Program-made: the position numbers and the translations under genes
The notes under the pieces: generated by a model
Databases searched by the model: none
What the model saw: the letters and a program-made list of their open reading frames with translations, nothing else
Told to the model about the DNA's origin: nothing
Shown: positions 1 through 16,053 of the stretch, one piece after another
Numbering within the stretch: position 1 is the first letter of the stretch
How the letters are laid out: each line of letters starts with the position of its first letter
Origin: Guillardia theta CCMP2712
Taxonomy: Eukaryota; Cryptophyceae; Pyrenomonadales; Geminigeraceae
Direction: 5' to 3'
Assembly: GCF_000315625.1 (NCBI RefSeq)
Contig: NW_005434633.1
Location: forward strand, 255,367-319,366
DNA length: 64,000 nt

Positions 1-31
1 ATGTTGCTGTTTGATTTCCATGTCCTTTCAG

Positions 32-651
32 GAACCTATTGAAAACTGCCATGAGGAGTATAGGAGCAGCGAAATCAGAATATTTCATATTTTTCGTAGT
101 TGAAAAACTTCATTGTAGAGATTCTATTTTTTCGAAGTTCTTCCATGCACATCTATGTATGCATGTGGCAACACCTCGTTAAAACACTGATGTCAAGAGC
201 AAATGCAACTAGGCTCATCTGGAATCATGAAAATCAACGCATGGGGCCTTGGCGCAATGGTGATCGAACTTCTCCCAGGGAAGGATGTCAGAGGTCTACC
301 AAATGAAGTCAGCATGGTAGAAGCCGAGATTCAAGATGTCTTGCCTCAGCGGCATCAGAGGTGAATTTTGTCACGCAGTTCTTGCCGTCCACGGGGGAGC
401 AAAAAGACGCAGATAGAAGGGCGAACATGCTTCTGACCAAGCAAATCACAAAGATGGTCAGGGAATATGACCAGGTTGTAAGTTTCATCACAGCAGTATG
501 TAGCATTCCCCTCAACAACCATCTTGAAAGCAACGAATATCACTGAATCTAAATCGAGCCGAACAATCATGTGCCAATCATCTTTTCTCCTCCACGTGTA
601 TCAGACAGACAGCAACTGACGGATATCAGCCATCCTCAGCACCCTCTTGAT
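32..651 (+). CDS. Possible 3' exons of an unidentified gene
   Basis: This may be the end of a + strand gene that begins before the window; I do not recognise the product. An acceptor-like ttcag ends at 31. A better-supported chain starts near 217 (in-frame ATG at 227) and runs to 360. A 56 bp intron follows (361-416, GTGAAT...GATAG), then an exon 417-477 ending at a perfect GTAAGT donor. A possible 55 bp intron (478-532) leads to a last exon that stops near 651. Phases agree across these joins and the intron sizes match those of secure genes here, but the encoded sequence (about 105 residues from 227) shows no domain. It could be non-coding. Confidence 0.3.
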
Positions 652-653
652 CT

Positions 654-1240
654 GCTTATCTCTGCTACTCATTGTCTACTCTCTTCTTGTCTCTGCCATT
701 CTATGTCTACCCCTCCCTCTGTCTTCCGCAGTACAGACAGATGACCATATCCCTGGCGAGTCTCCAGTCTATTTGCGGTACAGCATAGCCCTCGTCCCCG
801 CTGCGGACCGTCGGACTGGGGCGGGCCCGCTGCCGGGCCACCCGTGCCAGTGACTACCGTACGGTACGGGCCGCGCCATGCCGCACGGATCAGCCGCCCC
901 AGGGGCCGCTATCCGAGTGACTAGGCTAGACTCCGAACTTGAACGGAACTTCAAAAAAGAAACTTCCGGGCGCCTGGAGAATCATGGCACGGCTGTACTA
1001 TCGCAAAGTAGATTCCGTACCGTCTCTCGCGTCCGAGTTCCGACGCCGCCGGGAGTGAAGCAGTGCTCAAGCCTGAGCCTAGTCATACCACTTGCATACG
1101 GTGATCGCTGCCGCCCGTGCCGCTGAGGCTCCGCCGGAGGCTCGCGCGGCACTACAGGCTACTGCCGCATCAGTGACAGGCTCCGAGGCTCTGTGCCAAT
1201 TCATTGTAACGGTCTGTAACGGACTTCCAACGGACTCGCC
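654..1240. other. Intergenic, GC-rich, no gene seen
   Basis: No convincing coding exon was found. The part from about 790 to 1190 is rich in CG and short palindromes, for example around ctccgccggag near 1129. It probably holds the promoter and 5' leader of the coiled-coil gene that starts at 1241. I could not pick out a specific element. Confidence 0.4.
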
Positions 1241-3694
1241 ATGTTGCCCAGGCTAGAGCCGCTGGTGTCGAGCGGGAGAATGAGCATTGTGCGGGGGGGA
1301 GGTCTGGACGAGGCCTCGATGAAGTCCATTCTTAGCACAGCGCGCGAGAAGTTCAATGAGGGCTTCTCCTCTCTCAGCATGTCGCGGAGTTTCAGATCGG
1401 GCGATCAACTATATGACAGTTCGGGCGGAACAGCAAGGGAAGAAGATGAGGAGGAGGAGCGGAGACTGGCTGATGACATGGTGAGGCCTTCGACTGCAGG
1501 ACGATATGGGCTCCCACAAAGATGCAGCTCGGTCCTGGGCCTCCATTCACCTGACCGTGATGTGTATGGAACACTGCGTAGCTCGGGACAGACGAAGCCG
1601 GTTCTTGACTATGTGGATCTAGAATGCTTGCTGCAGGAGAAGTTGAAGGAAGTTAAGGTGCAGATGCCCAAATCAAGGAAAGGAAGAAGGAAAAGAGAGC
1701 ACGTGACAGCTTTGGATGAGAGCGATGAAGCATGCGGAAACGATGCCCATCGCGATGGAAGGGACGTGGATGTATTGGAATACTCTAAGAGGATCCAAGA
1801 AGCCTCTTTCTTGTTCAGCCTCTGCCAGCAGGAAATTCAATTGCAAGTTGATATATCATGCCCAGAGCGATCCCGACTCACAGACAAGACACTCGAATTC
1901 TTCTCCACGGTTTTGCACTGCCTCACAAAACCTTATCACGATGCTTGTGAAGAACTTGGTACTCTGAGGAAACAAAGGTAAGTGCTCATGTACAGCTTGA
2001 TATCAAGAAATTCAGTTGAAGTGATATGTGTAGGATGGGGGAGAAGAATCATATGAAGAAAGTCTTGGACGACATGTATTCATGGACCAAGGAAAATCAT
2101 TCACGATTCAACCACGATATTTGGGAGCAAGTCTGTTGCTGCAAGTCTCATGAAGCTTGGCTTGACAACTGTTCCAACGAGATTGTATCAGAAGAAAGTT
2201 ATGAATTTGATACATTCATGGATCATGTTCAGAGTATGTGGAATTTCATGAAATGCACATCAATATCTTTGGTTCAGTTACAGGTAGTTTTGTATCCTTG
2301 TTATGGTCGTTTTCAAGGTTTTGAGTTCTCATTTCTCTTGTTCTCAAATCAGGAGAAGTACCATGCCCTTCAAGATGACTCTGTTTCCAAGAAGACATAC
2401 TTCGCGCTTGAGCATGCTCAGAGTGAATCGCAGAAGCAGATCGCTGATTTGCAGGTTTCTGACACGCAAACCTTGCTCTACCTGTTTTGATCTGCTATTT
2501 TTGTCGATCAGAATCAACTGAATGAGTTGAAGATCTCAAACCAGTCAAAATTGTTAGAAATGAGTGAGACAGACAAGATTGCTCGACAAAGAATCTCACA
2601 GCTGGAAAACGAAATTGAGTCGAGGGAAAAGCAGGTGGTGATTTGTTTTTCCTTGACTGTATCAACGGTTCTGACTTCCCCTGCAGGCACAATTATCACA
2701 CAAGGAATCCTCTGTAAAAATTTCAGAACTACAACTGCAAATTGAGGTAAACAGAAAGTCTCTCTGACCTCCGTGTGACATCAGCTCATCCTTGAAGAAA
2801 TATTGAAACTATCAACAGGAATTGGCAAAAGAACAAGATAGTCTGCGAGCTAGATTACTGCAGCAGAAGGTTTTGTGATAGCAGCAAAGAGCAGCCCTTT
2901 GACTTTGACTTGTGGGCAGGGAGAGATGGATCAACAGCTGAAGGAGAATGCATCGCTCAAGGAATCCTTGAGTACCTTTGAAGTTCGTTCGTTTCCAGCC
3001 TCGTCCTTTCTTACAGACCTTTGTTTGCAGGTCAAACTGAAAGAGGCGAACGCCAAAATTCTGGATTTGACCAACGTGACTTCAATGCTCCCGAAAGCTG
3101 TTCTCTCTCTGATGCCAACATCTGCAGACTGGAGTTGTCTTGACTCCTCGACCATCTTGGAACTCGTTTGACTGTTGCAAGACTCTCGGAGGGACTTCTT
3201 CGGAGATTGCAGGCGCTGTATGTGCCCAGCTCGAATCAAGCACAAAGAGGCTGGAAGAGCTCGGGCAGGAGCACTCTTCCAGCTTGCTCGTGAATGGTAG
3301 CATGAGGAAATGGATGTGATGGCGAAGATGATGTTTGACGCAGAGAACTTGCAACGAGAAGTAGCGCAAGAAAGGACCCGTCTGTCCGAGGCAACCAACA
3401 AGGTCCAAGAGCTAAAATCCAAGCTTGACTCCATCGAGAACCCTAAGCGCGCCAACGCATCCTGTGACCCGCCTGCTGCTCCTGGCGGCCTCGTTGTGAC
3501 GTCACAGTTATGCAGGCGGATGTCCCGAGCGACGGGAAGGGTTTGTCATGGTGCCTCTTTCAGAGTATCTTGCGAGCTACCTCTCGAAGAGGTTCGGGCT
3601 CAAAGGTAAAACCTCTTCTGCTCTGCTCTTCACGGAGATCTAAACGCAATCCAGGAGAGATGGCGTCATGGGAAGTGGAGAGGATGCAGAATGA
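1241..3694 (+). CDS. Coiled-coil protein, multi-exon, unknown function
   Basis: Not a family I recognise. Exon 1 (1241-1977) encodes a Ser/Arg-rich head, an acidic Glu stretch near residue 67-74 and a basic KGRRKR patch. Further exons at 2034-2283, 2353-2454, 2512-2634, 2687-2746, 2819-2869, 2920-2982 and from 3031 join in consistent phase across GT-AG introns of about 48-70 bp. They encode heptad-like, Glu/Lys/Gln-rich helix, so the C-terminal half is probably a coiled coil with a structural or cytoskeletal role (inference). Beyond about 3080 the exon structure is uncertain. Coiled-coil stretches reappear near 3228-3290 and 3301-3607, the latter probably spliced with a 53 bp intron to a stop at 3692-3694. 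ATG 1241 is the first in-frame start after upstream stops. The myosin gene follows on the same strand. Confidence 0.65.
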
Positions 3695-4472
3695 GATGGG
3701 TTGGGTGCTGGAGGCGGAGGTGAAGTAGTCGATGCTAAGGAGCTGCCGCTGAAAATGTGCTGCAGGTTGGGATGCGGAGCGAGGTTTGAGCTTGCTCGCC
3801 TCGTCTATTCTCTAGCTCACAGCCCGGCTGTGATGATCGCCTTCGAACTTCACTGTGTACTTGTAAATGAATGTAGAGTATCGGTCATCATTGTGGAGCA
3901 CCCTTAGAGTCTGAGCGACCCGGAGGTGCCTGATACTGACTTGAGAGCCGTTCCGAGGCAGGTGACCCCCGCCCGTCGGGCCCGGCCTCAGGCCTGGCAC
4001 TCCGAACAGTCACTGAGTCGGAGTGTTGGCTATTTTTGTTCTTGTCTTTTACAGACATTAGGGAGAAAAAAATCTGTTTGACAACTCGCGACTGTTCTGA
4101 TTCAGGGGGTCATTTGTTTGAGTAAGGGGTAGTAATGAGGGGAAATACCGGGTACCGGGTAGTTTACCGTAGGAGTTCGTATGTGAAGGTAACCTCTCTA
4201 GGACACCGTTTCTAGTCAAATGTCCTAGGAAGTATAATAAGACCTTCCCTAGCGGGCTCATAGTGCTTTCCCGGTCATGCAGTTTGACAAGAGGAGAGCA
4301 GTGAGCTGACATAGGGGAGAAGGTGAGGGGGCGAGTGAAGCGGAGAGCACGTGATGTGAGAGGAGGAGGAGGAGGAGGAGAGAACTTGGAAGAGGAGGGG
4401 CGGAAGACGTTCCTGGTTCTCTCGCTACTGAATCGATGATTGGAGTATTTGAACTTTGAAGAGAGATTCAAC
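3695..4472. other. Intergenic region upstream of the myosin
   Basis: No gene seen. It contains a short GC-rich patch (about 3955-4000), a G-rich stretch with repeated ggta/gggta words (about 4105-4165) and a GGA-triplet run (about 4358-4382). Similar G-rich gggta stretches occur in several other intergenic gaps of this window. It probably contains the myosin promoter. Confidence 0.4.
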
Positions 4473-7400
4473 ATGTCTTCGCTGAGGAGTTCAGTTTGGG
4501 TCGCGTCAACAGACGGAAGATGGTTGGAGGCGACCCTGGTGAACACCTCTGAGGACAAGTTCACAGTCCGCTTCAAGGATGGCGAGAAAGTGTACTCCAA
4601 GGATAAACACAACTTCTACCTCAAAAATCCGCCAGAAGTCGAAGGAGCAGATGATTTCTTGACGCTGCCGAACTTGGACGAGCCCAACATCCTGCATTCT
4701 CTTCGTGTAAGGTACGGCAGAGGTCATGTGTACTCATACACGGGAAAGATCCTTATCGCTGTCAACCCTTGGAAACGGGTAAATATCTATTCGCCGGATG
4801 TCATGCAGAAATATGTCAGAGGGCAGACTGAAAGCCCTCACATCTTTGCAGTGGCCGTGAATGCTTACAGGTGAAAAGTTTCTGTGCTAGAGCTGAACAC
4901 TTTTGACATGGTGTGATCAGGTCCATGCTGAACGATCTCAATTCTCAGTGTGTGCTCATATCCGGTGAAAGCGGCTCCGGGAAGACAGAGAGTACCAAGT
5001 ACGTCCTCAGCGTGCTGACAGTCATAGGAGTGAGCAGCCAAGGGAACAACAACCAAAGACCGACGGTAGCAGATCAAATCATGCTCGGGAATCCAGTGCT
5101 AGAGTCATTCGGAAACGCCAAGACCCTTCGGAATCACAACTCGTCTCGTTTCGGCAAGTGGATAGAAGTAGTGTTCGATGGCTCCGTGATCGCCGGGGCT
5201 GGTATCAAGACATACCTCCTGGAGAAGTCTCGAGTGGTGGATCAGATCGAGGGGGAGAGGAACTACCACATCTTCTACGAGTGTTGTGCAGCCGTTGCCT
5301 CTGGCGTCACCTGTCTGAAGGACTTGGGGCTCGATGCTGCTCACAGCTTTGCGTGTACTCGGACGTGTACAGAGGTAGAGTCAAGAGACGATCTTGCTGA
5401 GTTCAAGGAAACAAAGGGTACTCTCTCCCTCTCTAGAGCAGACTCATCGTTGACTGTCGTTCCATGTTCACAGCGGCTATGGACAAGATGGGTTTCAAGG
5501 ATAGCGATCAAAGGAGCATTTTCGCAGCCATCGCTGCCATAATGCACCTGAGCAACGTGGAGTTTGGAGAAGAGATCGACTGGGATGGAAACTCGGTGGC
5601 AACGCTGGACGTGAAGCATCCCTCGATAGTGCAGGCAGCCAAACTCCTCAAGGTGACAAGCTTCTTGTTTCTCTCCGGCTCCCTTGATTTACGAGTTCGA
5701 AGGTGGCAGTTCCCGACCTGCAGGAGGGCCTGTGTACTCGCATCATCACCACAGGGAGAGAGTCGATGAGGAAACCAGAGACAAAGTCAAACGCCACCCT
5801 GTGCCTTCAGGCTCTTTGCAAGGCGCTCTACGAGTATGCGTCGAGTGTGGGTGAGGTGCAGTTTGTGACATATTTCCTGCAGCAACATCTTCAATCACAT
5901 CGTCAAGCTGGTCAATGCGGCCATGGGTGGCCATGTGACTGAGTCAGGTGGCAGCAGGAAGAACAAGCAGGTAGGGGCTAGTCGGACCCTCTCGGCTCAT
6001 CTGACTTTTGTGCTAGATGGTTGCTGTCTTGGATATCTTCGGCTTCGAGTCTTTCGCCAAGAATCGCTTCGAGCAGCTCTGCATCAACCACGCAAACGAG
6101 AAGCTTCAGCTTCACTTCAACGGCTACTCCTTCCTCCAGGTGCCTCAACCCTCCTCCAACTGCAGCCTTGCTGGCCTCGTGACTTCTCCTGGCAGGAGCG
6201 AAAGCTGATGGAGAGCGAAGGGCTCGAGATCTCTAAGTCGGACTTCAAGGACAACTCAGCTTGCATCGCCCTGCTGGAGGAATCCTGGGGGTTTCAAGCC
6301 ACTCTGGATGACGTGTGCAAGATGCCCAAGGGAGACGACCTCGTCCTCCTCGACCGTCTGAGCAGCGAGAAAAGTCTGAAGGAGAGCGCCTACCTGGTGA
6401 TACCCAAGAAGAAGGATGGTACTTTCATCATCCGGCACTATGCTGGAGACGTCAAGTACACGGCCGACGGATTCTGCGAGCGTAACAAGGACCTGCTGCC
6501 GGGTAGCGCGATCGAGCTTATGAAGTCATCCAAGGACGAGCTTTTCTCCTCCATATTCGACAAGATCGCCAAGGAGCAGGAAGGAGGGGACGGGGCTAAG
6601 GGGAGAGGCGGGGGAGGGAAGGGAAAGCAGAGCAAGAGCGTGAGCGCCAAGTTCAAGAACGACCTGTCGGAACTTATGGGGTCCATCAACGCCTCGGGCC
6701 CTCACTTTGTCCGGTGTGTCAACCCCAACTCGTCGAAGCTGGCGGAAGTTTTCGAGGAGGAGAAGGCGGTGGAGCAGCTGAGGTTCGGGGGGGTGATCGA
6801 GGCTGTGAGGATGGCACGTGAGAGCTTTCCCTCCCGTTTCACCCACGAAGAGTTTTCGAACCTCTACGGGCCCTTCCTCTGCCCCGACATGGCGGACAGC
6901 CTGCCGGCCAAGTCCAAGTGCCTCGCATGCCTCAAGGCTATGGAGACGGACCCGGGACTCTTCAGGATCGGGAGAACTCTCGTCCTCATGAAGAGGGAGG
7001 TCGTCGACGAAGCTGAGAAACGACGAGCTGCCCTGCTGTGGAGCCGCGCCGTTTCCATCCAGTGCTGCCTGAGAAGGAGGATCGCGAGGGATGACCTGCA
7101 GCAGCACCGGAGGAAGAGGAACGCAAAAGTGTTGCAGGCCTCTGCCCGGCGGGTTCTAGTTCGACTCAAGTACGTCAGGATGGTCAAGATCGCAAGGGCG
7201 GCAGAGGAAGCGAGGAAGGCGAGCGAGAAGGCCCACAAAGACAAGCAAGAGGCAGAGAGGGCAGCAGCGGCGGCAGCAGCTGCAGCGGCGGCGGAGGCTG
7301 AGGAGAGGGCGAGGCAGGAGGAGGAGGAGGAAAGGATGCGTGCGGTCCAGAATAGCAAGTTTCTATCGCTAGCTGGTGTGGGAGCTCGGGAGGGAATGGA

Positions 7401-9341
7401 AGAGGATAGGACGGAAACTCCCCGTACCCTGACCCCCCGCACGGACACGCCGAGGACGGTGCAGTCGGAGGGTTCGGAGGACACCGAGGCCCCGTCGATC
7501 GCCTCCAACGACGAGCTGGGAATGCGGGAGAGGCTGCTGGGGATGGGGATAGGAGAAGACTCAGTACGGCACATGATGTGGATTAAGGAGGCCTCGGGCC
7601 CCGGTGGGCCGGAGGCCGTAGACGCGTCGCCTCCCACCTTCTTCAAGGCTGAGCTTCCTATCATCGACGGGCTCGTCCCGCTCAAGGACGGGAGGGTCCA
7701 CTGGGCGACGCTGCCGGTGCTGACGCGAGCTGGGCAGGAGCAGAAGCTCGACCCGATCCTGGAGCTGATCAATTGCAGGGAGAGGGAGCTGAAGCGAGTG
7801 CTGCTGTGGAGCCGGAGGCAGCTGCACAAGGAGGCGCTTGCTCGCCAGCTGCGCTACTCCATCTACGAGGCTGAGTGGATGGAGACGCTATGGGGGGAGG
7901 CAGGTGGGGGCGATGGAGGTTGGGAGGGGGCGAGGAGGAGGCAGGAGGGGCCCAGCAAGTACCAGTTGTTCTACTTTGCGGGGGATGCGGTGGTGCTGAG
8001 GAAGAGCTGGGCGAGGATGACGGACCGGCAGAAGAGGGAGCACATCCAGTTCGATCGTGGGATGCTGCAGCGGGACCTGATGGAGTCGCTGGTCCAGGGG
8101 TTCGGCTTTGCTCCTCGCTTCCTCGCAGCCTCGCACTCCTTCCTCACAGCGCGAGAGACGTACAAGCTCGGGTCAAGCATCCAGCGCTACTTCGTGCGGT
8201 GGGCGGAGGGGAAGGAGGCGGACGGGGCAGAGGAGAGGGCGAGCAGGGGAGGGAAGCGGAGGATCTGCATAGCTGTCAACATGGAGGGCGTCATGTCAAA
8301 AGTCCCCGAGGAATTTCATCGCCCAGGACCGGCCCAGCCCTTCCTCGAGCGAATCGTCTCCCCCGCGATGTTCACCGGGCGCCCCTTCCTCGGGGGAGAG
8401 GAGCGAGTCCTGTCGGCGAATCAGCTGCGGGTGGTGCGGGCGGACAAGTCAGGTCCCTACCAGCGCCGCCTCTTCGCCTGCAGGTTCACTCAAGCTGTCC
8501 TCGCCTTCCTCCTCCAGAGGCTGCAGCAGACGGCAGGATGCAAGGTAGTCGCCGGGGAGCCGCTCTGTGCCGTGTGCCAGGAGGAGGCGAGCTTCTTCTG
8601 CTCCTCTTGCCGCGTCCTCCCCCTCTGCTCCGCCACCTGCGCGCAGGTCGGCATGGAGCGACATGCTCCCTACTGCGAGGCCCAGGGCTCCATGTGCGAT
8701 CGGCAGGACGAGAACCTCGTCGAGTTTCGCTGCGTCGGGGTAGCAGACGGCATGACCGTCTGCCACGAGTACCTTCCGCTCACCCGCCTCGCTCGGGGAA
8801 AACCCCAGCAAGGGCCCACCTCGAAGCTGGGAAGCGCGTCGGGGCTGGCCATGAAGCCGAGGCCGCTGCCTCCCGCCTTCCTCGACGACGAGCCTCCAGA
8901 CCGACAGGTCAGCAACCCTCCCTCCATGCGCAGATCCTTCGCGGCCTCCTCCAGCTACCCCCGGCCTGTCAGCGCGAGCGTCGAGAACATGGGAGGAGGC
9001 GTATGGGGGGGCTTGTCAACGTCCAAGACTCCACCTGACGGTCCAGCTGCCGGAGGCTTCCTGTTCGATCCTAGCGGTGAGGGGATCTTCACGCACAAGC
9101 CGAGCATCAAGCAGCTGCTGGAAGAGACGCCGCCCGTGCTTGATAGTGAGATACCCCCCCTCCCTCTTCCTATCTTCTCCTTCCTCCCTCCTTTTCCTCC
9201 CCCCTTTCTCCTTGCTCCTGACATGCTGCAGGCACCATGACGTTCGGAGACGCGGTTGCTCGTCCCCCCTCGACACACGCGCGGAACAGCGCGAAGCTGA
9301 TGATGGGAGCAAGCGAGACGAACAGCGGCTCCTGGATGTGA
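4473..9341 (+). CDS. Myosin heavy chain with C-terminal MYND-type zinc finger
   Basis: An actin-based motor of about 1,495 residues. Exons: 4473-4870, 4921-5417, 5474-5652, 5703 to about 5844, 5883-5970, 6017-6139, 6196-9145 and 9232-9341 (stop TGA). An SH3-like N-terminal segment precedes the motor. The motor has the P-loop [10 protein letters not shown], switch [11 protein letters not shown], switch [10 protein letters not shown] and an actin-binding region near FVRCVNPN. Two IQ-like motifs follow ([11 protein letters not shown] and [11 protein letters not shown]), then an Ala/Glu-rich helix and a TPRT-rich linker. A long tail then contains a Cys/His array C-x2-C-x7-C-x2-C-x5-C-x3-C-x7-H-x3-C (about 8566-8677), matching a MYND finger. 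ATG 4473 opens the conserved N-terminus. The exon 4/5 junction does not fit a standard GT donor in phase. Myosin class is unassigned: an IQ-containing protist class with a novel tail is likely. Confidence 0.93.
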
Positions 9342-9915
9342 AGGAGAGGAGGGAAAAGTCAGGAGGAAGCTCGAGAGGGAAGTAGAAGAGGGAGGAGGAG
9401 GAGGAAGGAGGAGGAGGGACGGAGGAAGGGAAGCGTTCTGAGGGAGGAGACAAGGGAGGGAGAGGAAGCGCAAGAGAAGCACAGGGGGTGAGGGAGGACA
9501 AGGAGGGCATGTAATCATGTGTAAAGTAAAAGAATGTCTGATAACCAGGAAGCATCTTTCTCCTCGAAATTTCTTCTTTCTCACCTTCCCTCCCCTTCTC
9601 CTTCCTCCTCTTCTACCTCTCCGTCTCCCATCTGTCATTCTCCTCTCCTTTCTTCTACTCCTCTTTCTCCCCCTCCTCCTCCCGATCCGCCTCCCACCCT
9701 TCTCTTCATCGTTCCCACCCTCTCCATCATCGCTTCAATGCATCTTTGAGAAAACAGATTTTCTTGTCTTCTTCTGATTTTTCCATCACATTCCCCGCCT
9801 ATTCTCACTCTCATTCTGCTTCCCCCTCCCCCCACCACCCCAGCTCGAAGATCGCATTCAGAACATCTTCTCTACTCGTTGCACAGAAAAAAACTCAAAC
9901 TCCTCTTGTCAAAGT
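9342..9915. other. Convergent 3' gap, low-complexity
   Basis: The gap lies between the stop codons of the myosin (+) and the malic enzyme (-), so it should hold both 3' UTRs. The left half (about 9345-9500) is gagg-rich purine sequence. The right half (about 9560-9840) is cttcctcc-rich pyrimidine sequence. No gene seen. Confidence 0.5.
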
Positions 9916-15019
<5,104 letters not shown>

Positions 15020-16053
15020 CTGAATCAGGGAGAGTTACAGCAGAGAAGAATGGGGAGAGGAAGCTAGAGAGAGAGAGAGGATTGTAGGATGTGCTGATTG
15101 TGAAACCAACTCGCCGAATGCCGACACTTTACAAACCTCTGTTGTCCTACGTCCCTACATGGGTGGTTGAAAGAATCACAGCACACCACCCAGCTGACTA
15201 CACCTCTTCCCGTATCTTCTTCCCTTCCCTTCCCCTCCCTTCTCCATCCCTGCCCTCTTCCTCTCCTCCTCCTCCTCCTCCTCCTCCTCCTCCTCAGTCT
15301 CAAGGAAGCGAACAAGGCGCTTGACGGCCTCGACTCCCCATTTTTGTATTTGCGTGGGGTCATTGCGTACAGGGGTGGTGTCTTTAACCCCCCTAATATC
15401 CCACAATTTGACGGTACTTAAGGGGTATATTCAAATGAGTACCGGTAGTCCTCTCTACACGGATCTCAGGGAAACACAATTCCTCATGACGTCCTTCAAT
15501 TTGCTACTACCCTCACCCCCAAATTTGGCCACGAATACCCCCTCTTTTACAACCACCCCCGAGGGGGAGAAATGGGCACCTGCAGCACCGGGCATACTTG
15601 GTAAGACAAAAATGGAGTGCAGTAGACACGAGGGAGGGAGGATAGGGGAGGGGAGGGGAGCAGAGGGGAGCAGAGGAGAGGAGAGGAGAGAGGAGAGAGG
15701 AGAGAGGAGAGAGGAGAGAGGAGAGGAGAACAGGAGCAGGACGAATGTGCTGTGAGTTCAGATGAAGAACGTGAGACTGGAGCAGTGAGGGTTGATGAGC
15801 CAAGCTGGTCATGGGGAGGCGATGAGGCTGGATGAGTAGAGTAGTGAAACAGCAATAGAGTGACGTCGTGACGACGACCACAACCACCATGGTAGATAGC
15901 GAAATGTCGGAGCAAACTTGATATGCTAGAAGCGGATACTTGTACCTTCTCTGGCCATCCGAGCATTGATTTGTGGTGCTTCTTTATCAGATGACCGATG
16001 GGTGAAGAAGCAACTTGACAGGACCGAGACACCTTAGAGCAAGACGGTACAGG
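15020..16053. other. Divergent intergenic region (malic enzyme / nuclease)
   Basis: About 1 kb between two divergent start codons, so it should contain both promoters. It holds a CTC triplet run (about 15262-15297), a GGAGA-type purine repeat (about 15640-15725) and G- or C-run stretches (about 15345-15425 and 15530-15600). No convincing gene or defined promoter element was seen. Confidence 0.45.

Noticed and set aside
1000-1060. Possible tRNA-like gttccgac segment
   Set aside because: No acceptor stem or cloverleaf pairing could be built around it. No convincing tRNA gene was seen anywhere in the window.
2931-3455. Antisense frame of 174 residues opposite the first coiled-coil gene
   Set aside because: The + strand exons in this region join in phase as a coiled coil, while the antisense frame has no domain-like features.
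16015-16053. Upstream start for the XPG-like nuclease
   Set aside because: The family needs the N-terminal MG to sit at the active site, so ATG 16054 (MGVCGLL) is preferred over an extension of 13 residues.
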